A DNA stretch of 64,000 bases from Ilumatobacteraceae bacterium (GTDB lineage Bacteria > Actinomycetota > Acidimicrobiia > Acidimicrobiales > Ilumatobacteraceae), in contig JABSQH010000064.1 of assembly GCA_013213745.1 (NCBI GenBank), forward strand, positions 26,314 through 90,313, read 5' to 3'. Positions 17,014-24,741 of the stretch are shown here, one piece after another. The notes below the pieces were generated by a model. The model ran no database searches, was not told the DNA's origin, and saw only the letters and a program-made list of their open reading frames with translations. Made by a program: the position numbers and the translations under genes. Position 1 is the first letter of the stretch. Each line of letters begins with the position of its first letter.

Positions 17014-17960
17014 TTACTGCTCGACGAACCAGCGGGCGATCTGGGTCCGCGTCGTTCCCCGGCCAGTGCTCGAGCAGGTCGCGGGCACGCTGTGCGCTCT
17101 GGCGCGATGCGTCGACTTCTCCGTCACGACGCTGCACGCGAGCCAATGCGATCGACAGCTCGGCGTGAATGAGCTGCGGGACGTGAGCCATCGTCGTCGT
17201 CGGCGCCACTGCGGACAGCGCCGCTTCGATTTTGGCGCGAGCGTCGGGTTCGCCGGCGCGGTCGGCCAACACCGCGTGCGCGACTTCGCTGCCCGTCGTG
17301 CCGTCGCCGAAGCGCTTGGCCAGAGCCATGCGTCGCGGCGGTCGCCGTCGGGCTCCGAGTCGTACGAGATCAGGCACAACGCCTCCTCGGTCTCGCAATA
17401 CAGCATGTGGTGTTGGGCAACGGCGACCCGCTGCGCTCCTCGATACGACGCCAGCGGTCGGCGTAGCGGCGGGCGCGGGCCACGTCGAGGCGGCCGAGCA
17501 GCCACGCCGCGCGAGCGGAGAGCTCGAGCAGTTCGGGGTGGTCGGGAAAAGCATCGAGCGCTTCCTCGGCGACGAGCTATGCCTGGAACGGCGAACCCGA
17601 CTCGAGGTAGTCGCAGATGCCGTCCGGGGCGAGGCGTTCGACGTCGTCATCGCGGGCCGCTTTGATCGCGCGCCGGGCGATCGACGCATGGCCGGCCGGG
17701 CACAAACTCGATTATGACCTCGAGCGCCCGGCTGTGTATCCGACGCTTCTCGCCGCCGAGCAGCGATTCGAGGATCGCCTCGCGTACCAACTCGTGCCGG
17801 AAGTGGAAGCGATCGACTGTCGGTACTGCGTCAACGAGCGACGCCAGCGGACCAGCGATTGCACGATCGAGGCCTGCTGTTCGCCGTCGGCCAGTCGGCG
17901 ACGGTGCTCGCCGAGCAGCAGCTCGGGGTGGAGTCCATCGAGGCATGTCATGGATCACAT
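17014..17960 (-). pseudogene. Decayed TPR-type regulator (C-terminal remnant)
   Basis: Protein-like segments appear in order on the minus strand but jump between frames. They include FHFRHELVREAILESLLGGE (about 17830-17770), an Ala/Arg-rich helical stretch ending DYLESGSPFQA (about 17690-17585) followed by an in-frame TAG, then EEALDAFPDHPELLELSARA, then HHMLYCETEEALCLISYDSE in another frame, then MALAKRFGDGTTGSEVAHAV and TMAHVPQLIHAELSIALARV in a third, ending RWFVEQ. These helical repeats match the C-terminal half of large ATP-binding LuxR/MalT-type regulators. The ATPase half and the DNA-binding end are missing. With one nonsense codon and several frameshifts it cannot be functional. Confidence 0.75.
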
Positions 17961-18041
17961 GGTGCCGGCCTCAGGTAGGCAGGCACATCGGACAAGTGAC
18001 CGATGTGGCGACGTCGGGCAGTGACCACCGTCACATACTGC

Positions 18042-19019
18042 TCACACGGCGTCGGCGGGTGCCTCGTCGCTCGTTTGGGCCGGTTCTTCGGTCGGCTCAT
18101 CCGTTGCCGAGGGGTCGACGGCCACAGTGCCGTTCGTGTCGGGTGCACCGTCGACGACGACGGCGGCCGCGCCGTCAACCTCGGCGGCTGCCGCGTCGTC
18201 GCTCGGGCCACGGCGAAGGAACACGAACGCTGCCGCGGCACCAACCACGGCGGTCAGCACGATGGCCACCGTGCGCCAGTGATCGTTGAGGAAGATCGTC
18301 GCTTCGGCCTGCTGCTCGAGCGCCCAGTCGGTGATCGGGTCACCCTCTTCGCGGATGTCGACCCAGTAGAAGTACCACAGCAGGTAGGCGCCGGAGATCA
18401 CCACGAACGCAGCGGCGATCTTGTCGACGTACTGCATGCCATTGCGCAAGATCTTCAACAGGCTGGTGTTGGCGAAGGCCAGCGCAACCGTGAGCGCCGA
18501 CACCAACAACGCCATGCCGGCGCCGTAGGCCAACACGTTGCCGACGCCGGCCACGACGCCGTCGCGGCTGGTGGTGGAGAACACGGTGGCGATGAACAGC
18601 CCGATCGTGCAGCCGATCGAGGCCACGGCGTAGGCCACGCCGAACACGAACATCGCCTTGGTGGTGTTCTTCGGCTGGCCGCCCGTGTTGATCTGCGGCG
18701 TCATGAACGGCAGCTTGTAGCCGAACAACATGGCGATACCGAGCACGACCAACGCCACGCCAATGATCCCGGTGGCGTACTTGGCGTTCTGATCGATCCA
18801 GTTGGTGAAGTTGTACGAGATGACCCCGACGACGAGGAACACCGACAAGAAGCCTGCGGACACCGCAGCGCTCACCAAGAGCGCCCGCCGAATCGACGCT
18901 CGTTGCGACCCTGGGAGCTGACCCTGCATCCCGAGGAAGTACATCAAGTAGGTCGGCAGCAGGATGAACCCACACGGGTTCACCGCCGCCACCAAGCCGC
19001 GAATGAACGAGAGGCTCAT
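18042..19019 (-). CDS. CcdA-like cytochrome c biogenesis / thiol transport membrane protein
   Basis: Integral membrane protein of 325 residues in the DsbD/CcdA family, which carries reducing power across the membrane to periplasmic thiols. The first helix has the redox Cys in AVNPCGFILLP and the partner Cys in ASIGCTIGLF near the fourth. A charged, Asp/Ala-rich cytoplasmic tail of about 60 residues follows the last helix. The preceding gene in transcription encodes a TlpA-like thioredoxin with CPPC, the likely partner in haem ligation of c-type cytochromes such as the CtaC in this window. Confidence 0.91.
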   Translation of the reverse strand: MSLSFIRGLVAAVNPCGFILLPTYLMYFLGMQGQLPGSQRASIRRALLVSAAVSAGFLSVFLVVGVISYNFTNWIDQNAKYATGIIGVALVVLGIAMLFGYKLPFMTPQINTGGQPKNTTKAMFVFGVAYAVASIGCTIGLFIATVFSTTSRDGVVAGVGNVLAYGAGMALLVSALTVALAFANTSLLKILRNGMQYVDKIAAAFVVISGAYLLWYFYWVDIREEGDPITDWALEQQAEATIFLNDHWRTVAIVLTAVVGAAAAFVFLRRGPSDDAAAAEVDGAAAVVVDGAPDTNGTVAVDPSATDEPTEEPAQTSDEAPADAV

Positions 19020-19042
19020 GTGCTCTCCATCCTGTGCATGAA

Positions 19043-19669
19043 CTAACTCGCTTCCTGGATCTGCGCCTCAACGGCTTGCAGCTCGTCGACGCGGTCTCGG
19101 AGCTGGTCGGCGTCGAGGACGCCGGTCTGCTCGATGATCGTGCCGTCGGAGGTGACGAACAGGGTGACCGGGAACGCCACTGCACCGATCGCATCGGTGA
19201 GTTCGGCGAACGGGTCGCGCAGTTGCTCGTAGGTCACGCCGCGTTCACCGGCAAATCGCTCCATCGACTCGACCGAGTCGATGGTGTTGACGCCGACGAA
19301 CCGGACATCGTCGCCGACCTCGCTGTGCACTTCGGCGAAGTCGGGGAGTTCTTTGGCGCACGGTGGGCATGTGGAGAACCAGAAGTTGACCACGGTGGGC
19401 TGGCCGAGCAGCGACGTGGTGAGCACTTCGTTGTCGTCGCGGTCGAACAGGGTGGTGACGGGCAGCAGGTCGCCTTCGACCACGTCGTTGCCGAGACCGT
19501 TGTTGGGAAAGGTCTCGACGGTCTGCGGGTTGTCGAGTACTGCGTCGGGTTCGTCGTCACCGGAGCGGGCGATGAGATACCCCGCCCCGACGCTCACGAC
19601 GAGGGCGATCACCAGGGAGATCACCAACAGACGCGGACGAATCTTCACCCGTTGCAGGGTACTGAGCAC
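19043..19669 (-). CDS. TlpA-like membrane-anchored thioredoxin
   Basis: Extracytoplasmic thiol oxidoreductase of 208 residues: one N-terminal membrane anchor (about 13-35) and a TlpA/ResA-like domain (about 70-200) with active site WFSTCPPCAKE, a cis-Pro loop near VAFPVTLFV, and a typical redoxin N-strand. It is upstream of the ccdA-like gene with a 23 bp gap and probably in one operon. The likely role is reducing apocytochrome c or other external thiols. The GTG at 19669 is used; a GTG a few codons later would remove seven residues. Confidence 0.9.
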   Translation of the reverse strand: MLSTLQRVKIRPRLLVISLVIALVVSVGAGYLIARSGDDEPDAVLDNPQTVETFPNNGLGNDVVEGDLLPVTTLFDRDDNEVLTTSLLGQPTVVNFWFSTCPPCAKELPDFAEVHSEVGDDVRFVGVNTIDSVESMERFAGERGVTYEQLRDPFAELTDAIGAVAFPVTLFVTSDGTIIEQTGVLDADQLRDRVDELQAVEAQIQEAS

Positions 19670-19765
19670 ATGAGAACAGGTCGTCTCATGACCACGAAAC
19701 GTTCCCTTACGGTCACGGTGCCACCGGCATGGGGGTGGGCCGGGGCACTGCGACCGTCGGGGGGA

Positions 19766-20155
19766 TCATGCGACGTCGACTGCAACGTCGGCGAGGCCGG
19801 CATCACGGGGATTGACCGGGCCGAGTTCGTCCACGATCAACGCCGGACGGGGCCGCTTGGGGGGACGGCCACACGGGCGCTTGTTGGCCACGATGCGGCC
19901 GCCGGACAGCAGCTCGCCGCCCCACACGCCCCATGGTTCGGCGCGTTCGAGGGCATCGGCGAGACACGACGCCTGGAGTGGGCACCGGCGACACATCGCC
20001 TTGGCACGGGCGATGTCGATCACGTCGTCGGAGAAGAACAGCGCGGTCAACGTGCCGTTCCCGTCGGCGCATCGCGCCGCTGGTGCCGTGCTCCCGGCGT
20101 CGACGCCGGGAGCGTCGATACAGTCGGGTTCGCGGGGTTCGATGACGATATTCAT
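19766..20155 (-). CDS. WhiB-family iron-sulfur transcription factor
   Basis: A 129-residue WhiB-like protein. Four cluster Cys are visible: one in ARCADGN, and a later group MCRRCPLQASC, followed by the signature turn GVWGGEL. The basic tail NKRPCGRPPKRPRP is the DNA- or sigma-contacting part. WhiB proteins bind a [4Fe-4S] cluster, pair with the primary sigma factor region 4 and act in redox or developmental control. An insertion-like loop separates the first Cys from the others. No partner gene is evident. Confidence 0.93.
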   Translation of the reverse strand: MNIVIEPREPDCIDAPGVDAGSTAPAARCADGNGTLTALFFSDDVIDIARAKAMCRRCPLQASCLADALERAEPWGVWGGELLSGGRIVANKRPCGRPPKRPRPALIVDELGPVNPRDAGLADVAVDVA

Positions 20156-20247
20156 GTCGGTTCCTCGTTGTCGGTGGTTGGTTCGTGGATTGCTGTGGTG
20201 CTGGTGATGCAGATCTGGATGGATGTGACGGGCCGAAAAATCAGAAA

Positions 20248-20275
20248 GGCCGCCGGGTTCTTGAACCCGGCGGCC
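20248..20275 (-). terminator. Strong intrinsic terminator for the 73-residue protein gene
   Basis: A perfect 13 bp stem (GGCCGCCGGGTTC with GAACCCGGCGGCC) around a tiny loop. Read on the minus strand it is followed by TTTCTGATTTTT, which is the T-tract of a rho-independent terminator. It lies 26 bases after the stop of the small gene and before whiB. Confidence 0.85.
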
Positions 20276-20300
20276 TCGGAGAGGTGATCTGACGTTGGTG

Positions 20301-20522
20301 TTACGTCAGCACTCCTGGCGAGACGCCGGGATAAGCGTGCGGCTTGTTGGTCACGACCTGGATCGAGTCGGTGCCCATGTAGCCACCGGTGCCGCAGTGC
20401 TCGAAGGTCGATGCGGTTCGCGAGTTCGCGAGATTGCCGAAGAACGAAGACCAGGACGCAACGGCAGACGCGCGGGCGCGGCCGAGGACCGGCTGTGTTG
20501 CGGTGTGCGACATCGTCACCAT
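20301..20522 (-). CDS. Orphan small protein, 73 residues
   Basis: A short gene with strong expression signals: AGGAAGGA seven bases before ATG 20522, a structured leader upstream, and its own intrinsic terminator. The protein begins MVTMSHTATQPVLGRARAS, has a Ser/Phe-rich middle (ASWSSFFGNLANSRTAS), one Cys in FEHCGTGGYMGTDSIQ and a Pro-rich end KPHAYPGVSPGVLT. There is no membrane helix or signal peptide. A second ATG three codons in is possible. I recognise no family; the layout (helical leader, Gly/Cys-bearing core) would fit a precursor peptide or small regulator, but no modifying enzyme is adjacent. Confidence 0.65.
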   Translation of the reverse strand: MVTMSHTATQPVLGRARASAVASWSSFFGNLANSRTASTFEHCGTGGYMGTDSIQVVTNKPHAYPGVSPGVLT

Positions 20523-20549
20523 CGGTGCGTCCTTCCTGCTCGTGCTGTT

Positions 20550-20615
20550 GGTCGGTCGTTGTTTTTCGCGCGCGCCGTGGTGGCGCGAGCGGGATAGAGG
20601 AAACCACGACCGACC
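20550..20615. promoter_or_regulatory. Long inverted repeat in the leader of the small gene
   Basis: The 15-base arm starting GGTCGGTCGTTGTTT (20550-20564) pairs with AAACCACGACCGACC (20601-20615) with one mismatch. Inside lies a second stem, CGCGCC/GGCGCG around GTGGT. In RNA from the minus strand this forms a two-tier hairpin 27 bases before the start codon. It may be a cis-acting RNA element, an operator shared with the divergent glycosyltransferase gene, or a short mobile repeat. Confidence 0.6.
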
Positions 20616-20662
20616 GGCGCAGGTCAAGGAGGTTTCTCGCGAACGTGTGATTGGGCGCGAGC

Positions 20663-21733
20663 ATGAGCCCGGTGAGCTGGCAGCTCGACCTCCTCGTGTT
20701 CGCCTGCGGGTGGCTACTCGGTTGGTGTCTCTTGTGGCGCCTCCGCCCCCTGCCACCGTTCGATGGGACGCGCCGCGACGCGATCGCTGTCGTCGTGCCC
20801 GCACGCAACGAAGCAGACGCACTCCCCCACTTGATTCCACCGTTGGCCGCGCAACTGCGCACGGGAGACGAACTCGTCGTGGTCGACGATCACTCCGATG
20901 ACGCCACCGCGACGATTGCGGCGAGCGGCGGTGCCGTTGTCGTTGAGTCGCCGCCACTCCCGACCGGTTGGCTGGGCAAGCCGCATGCGTGCGCTACGGG
21001 CGCGGCCGCAACCACCGCACCTGTGCTCGTGTTCCTCGATGCCGACGTGCGCCCGGCGGGCGACCTCCTCGACCGCCTCGCCGCGGCGGTCGAGGAGGAC
21101 CGCTCGCAAGTGGTCTCGGTGCAACCGTGGCACCAGACCGGCGGACTCGGCGAGCAAGCGAGCATTCTGGTGAACGTCGCTGCGTTGATGGGCTGCGGTG
21201 GATTCACGCCGCTGGGCCCGCAGGCCGCAGCGGACGTCGCGTTCGGGCCGGTCATCGCGATCGACCGCGAACGGTATGCGGCCGTTGGCGGCCACGGTGG
21301 GCCAACGGTCCGCTCACAACACACCGAAGACATCGCGCTGGCACGTGCCGTTGGCGGGTCGTCGCTATACACGGGTCGGCCCGACACCCGCTTTCGCATG
21401 TATCCGGGAGGGTTGGGTGACACGGTGCGCGGATGGAGCCGATCGTTGGCGACCGGGGCCGGCTCGACCCGGTGGTGGTGGGTCCTGGCGACGGCAGCGT
21501 GGATCGGCTCGCTCGCCGGTGGATGGCTGGCGCTTCCGGTGCTGTACCCGCTGAGCGCAGTGCAGTTCTGGGTCCTCGGCCGGCGAGCCGGGTCGATCCA
21601 TCCGCTCACCGCGATTGTTTTCCCGGTCGCGGTACTCGCCTTCGTGATCATCTTCTTGCGCAGCGCATGGTTGCGGCTGCGACGGCGCGATGTGACCTGG
21701 AAGGGGCGGCGGGTCGAGGCCAATCCCAGCTGA
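20663..21733 (+). CDS. Family 2 glycosyltransferase, membrane-bound (CrtQ-like)
   Basis: Protein of about 356 residues: an N-terminal membrane helix, a GT-A domain with AVVVPARNEADALP, DELVVVDDHSDDAT and the metal motif VFLDADVRP, then an acceptor region with SQHTEDIALARAVGG and three C-terminal helices. The pattern is that of CrtQ-like glycosyltransferases acting on lipids or carotenoid acids at the inner membrane face; the acceptor is unknown. ATG 20663 is used; TTG 20651 adds four residues, and the best ribosome-binding site (AAGGAGG) lies further up. It diverges from the small gene and is followed by a copC-like gene. Confidence 0.86.
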   Translation: MSPVSWQLDLLVFACGWLLGWCLLWRLRPLPPFDGTRRDAIAVVVPARNEADALPHLIPPLAAQLRTGDELVVVDDHSDDATATIAASGGAVVVESPPLPTGWLGKPHACATGAAATTAPVLVFLDADVRPAGDLLDRLAAAVEEDRSQVVSVQPWHQTGGLGEQASILVNVAALMGCGGFTPLGPQAAADVAFGPVIAIDRERYAAVGGHGGPTVRSQHTEDIALARAVGGSSLYTGRPDTRFRMYPGGLGDTVRGWSRSLATGAGSTRWWWVLATAAWIGSLAGGWLALPVLYPLSAVQFWVLGRRAGSIHPLTAIVFPVAVLAFVIIFLRSAWLRLRRRDVTWKGRRVEANPS

Positions 21734-21745
21734 TTGAATGGCGGT

Positions 21746-22267
21746 GTGAGACGTTGCCTGATCGCCCTCGTTGCGGGCACGATGCTCGCCGCCGGGTTGG
21801 CCGGGGGTGCTGCTGTGGCGCACGACGCCAACGTCGACGCCAGCCCCGCATCGGGATCCACGATCGATCAGCCGATCAGCGAGGTCACGCTCACCTTCGA
21901 CACGACGATCGGCGACGACGTCGAACTCGCGGTGCTCGACCCCGACGAGACCGAACTCGATTCGACCAGCTCGCGCATTTCCGACTTCGCGGCCAAGGTC
22001 GAGTTCGATCCGCTCGACGAGGAGGGCACCTACATCGTGCGCTACCTCACCACCGCCAGTGAAGATGGCCACCTGCTCGTCGGCGCCGTGCAATTCACAT
22101 TCGGCGACGCAGGCGGCGCCAGCATCGTCCCATGGATCGCGTTCGGTGTGGCTGCCGCGGCGATTCTCGCGGTCGGTGCGTGGTTCAGCCTGCGCAGCCA
22201 CCGACGGGCGGCTGTTGGCGCATCAGTCGACGATGTCGACGACGATCTTTCCGACGTTGGCGTTTGA
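21746..22267 (+). CDS. CopC-domain protein with C-terminal membrane anchor
   Basis: A 173-residue exported protein: signal peptide (about 1-27), a CopC-like beta domain beginning AHDANVDASPASGSTI with SEVTLTFDTTIGDDV and EEGTYIVRYLTTASEDGHLL, and a membrane helix near 140-160. CopC domains bind copper through an N-terminal His and distal residues; the first mature residues contain His, so binding is possible. The usual CopD domain is not fused here. The copper-dependent oxidase cluster is about 6 kb away, but a direct link is only a guess. The 3' end overlaps the convergent oxidoreductase gene by 45 bases. Confidence 0.85.
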   Translation: MRRCLIALVAGTMLAAGLAGGAAVAHDANVDASPASGSTIDQPISEVTLTFDTTIGDDVELAVLDPDETELDSTSSRISDFAAKVEFDPLDEEGTYIVRYLTTASEDGHLLVGAVQFTFGDAGGASIVPWIAFGVAAAAILAVGAWFSLRSHRRAAVGASVDDVDDDLSDVGV

Positions 22268-23203
22268 CTCCATGTACGAGTGCGCCTCGCCGATGCGCTC
22301 GAACGGGTAACGCGAATCGATCACCGGTCGGAGCAGACCGCGCTCGAACAGCGGGTTGACTTCGGCGATGAACCGCTGGGCGAGCGCGATCTTGCGCTCG
22401 ATCGGCCGACTGCGCAGCGTGGTGCCGATCCACGTGACCCGCTTGGTGAGGAGCAGTCCGAGGTTGACCGACGCGTTGGCGCCGCCCATGAGGCCGACCT
22501 GCACCACGGTTCCGTCGATGGCTGCGGCGTGCAGGTTGCGCTCGGCCTCCTCGCCGCCGATCACATCGAGGACAACGTCGGCGCCGCCGGGCACGGCGTC
22601 GCGCCACGCGGCGAGCCAGTCGGCGGGCGAACGCTCGAGCACGACGTCGGCGCCAAGGTCACGACAGGCCTGCGCCTTGCCCGCCGAACACGTCACGGCG
22701 ATGCGCGCGCCGATGGCACGGGCGATTTGGATCGCGGCGGTTCCGACCCCCGACGCTCCTGCGTGCACCAGTGCCCACCGTCCACTGGTCAAGCCACCCT
22801 GCACGACGAGTGCGTCCCATGCGGTGAGGAACACCTCGGGGATGGCCACGGCGTCGCCCGCGGCGACCGCACTGGGCACCGGCAGGGCCTGCCGGGCGTG
22901 GGTGACCACTCGCTCGGCGTAGCACCCGCCGGCCTCGATGCCCATCACGCGGTCACCGACGCTCCATCCGGTCACCTCGGGCCCCAGCGCGGCCACGGTG
23001 CCGGCGTACTCGAGGCCGGGGATCTCCACCTCGCGCCCGCGCGGATCGGGGTACATGCCCATTCGCTGCAGCACATCGGCGCGATTGAGTGCGGTCTGTT
23101 CCACCGCAACGGCGATCTCACCGACCCCTGGTTCGGGGTCGGCAACCTCGCAGATGGTCAGTACTTCAGGGCCACCGTGATCGTCGAGAACGACTGCGCG
23201 CAT
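22223..23203 (-). CDS. Zinc-type alcohol dehydrogenase-like NADPH:quinone oxidoreductase
   Basis: Medium-chain dehydrogenase/reductase of 326 residues, quinone oxidoreductase branch. The N-terminal GroES-like fold has MRAVVLDDHGGPEVL and EIPGLEYAGTVAALG; the Rossmann part has VHAGASGVGTAAIQIARAIG, giving the nucleotide-binding AxxGVG pattern, and ADVVLDVIGG. Structural zinc Cys residues are absent, as expected for this branch. It is the PIG3-like type that reduces quinones or enones with NADPH. The gene follows a small lipoprotein gene and orn on the same strand. Confidence 0.92.
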   Translation of the reverse strand: MRAVVLDDHGGPEVLTICEVADPEPGVGEIAVAVEQTALNRADVLQRMGMYPDPRGREVEIPGLEYAGTVAALGPEVTGWSVGDRVMGIEAGGCYAERVVTHARQALPVPSAVAAGDAVAIPEVFLTAWDALVVQGGLTSGRWALVHAGASGVGTAAIQIARAIGARIAVTCSAGKAQACRDLGADVVLERSPADWLAAWRDAVPGGADVVLDVIGGEEAERNLHAAAIDGTVVQVGLMGGANASVNLGLLLTKRVTWIGTTLRSRPIERKIALAQRFIAEVNPLFERGLLRPVIDSRYPFERIGEAHSYMESNANVGKIVVDIVD

Positions 23204-23213
23204 GCGCGGCACG

Positions 23214-23444
23214 TTACCGGCGTGCCGCGCCAGAGTACCGTTCGACCACAACTGGTCCGCCGACATCGTCCGCGCCGGCATCCGCCGGAGTGGGCGATGA
23301 GGTCGGCGCGGCGATCGAGGTCGGTCGGGAAGCATCACCGCCGGCGGTCGGCTCGGCGTCGCTCGTCGTGTCGGCACAGGCCGCCAGCGCGAGCGCTGCG
23401 ACGACGACGAGTTCAGCTGCGCGCGGTCGGCGCAGCGTGATCAT
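23214..23444 (-). CDS. Small secreted lipoprotein
   Basis: A 76-residue protein with a clear lipoprotein signal: basic start MITLRRPRAAE, hydrophobic LVVVAALALAAC, lipobox Cys near residue 23. The rest is low-complexity (Ala, Thr, Pro, Asp) with no domain. It overlaps the 3' end of orn by 32 bases and ends 10 bases before the quinone reductase start. Function is unknown; it may be a decayed or very short surface lipoprotein. Confidence 0.6.
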   Translation of the reverse strand: MITLRRPRAAELVVVAALALAACADTTSDAEPTAGGDASRPTSIAAPTSSPTPADAGADDVGGPVVVERYSGAARR

Positions 23445-24042
23445 CGGCGGCGGTGGAGTCCGGCTCGTCGGCCGCCGGCTCGGGGAGCTCGAGCGCGTCG
23501 GCAGCGACGAACGCATACTGCCGGTAGAACTCGAGCTCTGCCACTGAGGCGCGGATGTCGTCGAGCGCCCGGTGAGCACCCTTGCCCTGTGGTCGGCGAC
23601 CGTCGAGATCCGGGTACCACCGCTTCACGAGCTCTTTGATGCTCGACACGTCGATCGACCGGTAGTGCAGATGATTCTCGATGTCGGGCAGATAGGCCGC
23701 GAGGAACCGGCGGTCGGTGCCGATCGAGTTACCGCACAGCGGGACAGTCATCGGTTCAGGCACGTGCCGCTGGATGAACTCGAGGGTCGCCTTGCCCGCT
23801 TCATCGAGACTCACGGTGGACGCACGGATCTGATCGAGTAGCCCCGAACGGGTGTGCATGTCGACCACGAAGGGGTCCATCGCCGCCAAGACCTCGTCGG
23901 GCTGGTGGATGACGAGGTCGGGTCCCTCTTCGACGATCTGTAGGTCGTCGTCGGTCACGATGGTGGCGATCTCCACGATCACGTCGCTGGTGTGATCGAG
24001 CCCGGTCATCTCCAGATCCATCCACACCAGCACGCCCGACAT
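23413..24042 (-). CDS. orn: Oligoribonuclease
   Basis: 3'-5' exoribonuclease of 209 residues that degrades di- to pentaribonucleotides, including the pGpG from cyclic di-GMP. The DEDDh site is complete: WMDLEMTGLD, the GNSIGTDRRFLA block, and HRALDDIRASVAEL with the catalytic His and final Asp. IDVSSIKELVKRWYP is the family linker. An acidic tail of about 25 residues extends past the usual length. The start at 24042 (MSGVLVWMDLE) matches the family; a longer frame upstream lacks support. It overlaps the lipoprotein gene downstream. Confidence 0.95.
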   Translation of the reverse strand: MSGVLVWMDLEMTGLDHTSDVIVEIATIVTDDDLQIVEEGPDLVIHQPDEVLAAMDPFVVDMHTRSGLLDQIRASTVSLDEAGKATLEFIQRHVPEPMTVPLCGNSIGTDRRFLAAYLPDIENHLHYRSIDVSSIKELVKRWYPDLDGRRPQGKGAHRALDDIRASVAELEFYRQYAFVAADALELPEPAADEPDSTAADDHAAPTARS

Positions 24043-24102
24043 CGTAGAGCGGCGGTGCACGGTGACGGCGATCGCGCCCCGAGATGCCAACATCGGTGCA
24101 CC

Positions 24103-24741
24103 ATGGCCCCGACCGATGGACTCGAACGAGCTGCGACGCTCACCGAGTTACTCGAGACCGACGGCGTTGTCGAACAGTGCGTTATCCGTTCAGGCAGCCG
24201 TGGGCGCCTCGGCGTGATGGCGTACCACGGTGGATCACTCGAGGAGATGACCGACGTGATCGGCGAACGCGCCGCCGAACGATCCGGCGCCTCGTACTAC
24301 GCCATCGTCCAGCCGTCGACCAGCCGCCGCCATCTCGCCTCGACGAAGGTCCGACCGGCCGAGTCGCCCGCACTCACCCGATTCGTCGACGCGGTCGATG
24401 TGGTGGTGACGGTCCATGGCTTCGGACGTCGGGGCATGTTCTCGTCGCTACTGCTCGGCGGTGGCAATCGAGAGTTCGCCGAGCACGTCGGCACGGCGCT
24501 GCGCCGGACGTTGCCGGCCTACGACATCGTGACCGACCTCGAGCGCATCCCGGTCGCGCTCCGCGGCATCCATCCGGACAACCCGGTGAACCTGCCGCCG
24601 GCACGCGGCGTTCAGATGGAGTTACCGCCGCGGGTGCGCGGGTCGAGTCCGATGTGGTGGGACTGGGAAGGTCCGGGGCTAACGCCTCACACCGAAGGAC
24701 TCATCGACGGGCTCGTCGACGCGTTGACGAGCTGGGCGTAG
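24103..24741 (+). CDS. Poly-gamma-glutamate hydrolase family protein
   Basis: A 212-residue protein resembling the Gamma_PGA_hydro family (phage PghP-type zinc peptidases). The N-terminal VMAYHGGSLEEMTDVIGE corresponds to the family's HGG..E metal block, and VVVTVHGFGRRGMFSS, with another His-Gly pair, to the second block; HPDNPVNLPPARGVQMELPP is the typical late block. Such enzymes cut gamma-linked glutamate chains. No signal peptide is seen. The role in this organism is unknown. Its end overlaps the convergent kinase gene by 63 bases, which is unusual for both genes. Confidence 0.75.
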   Translation: MAPTDGLERAATLTELLETDGVVEQCVIRSGSRGRLGVMAYHGGSLEEMTDVIGERAAERSGASYYAIVQPSTSRRHLASTKVRPAESPALTRFVDAVDVVVTVHGFGRRGMFSSLLLGGGNREFAEHVGTALRRTLPAYDIVTDLERIPVALRGIHPDNPVNLPPARGVQMELPPRVRGSSPMWWDWEGPGLTPHTEGLIDGLVDALTSWA

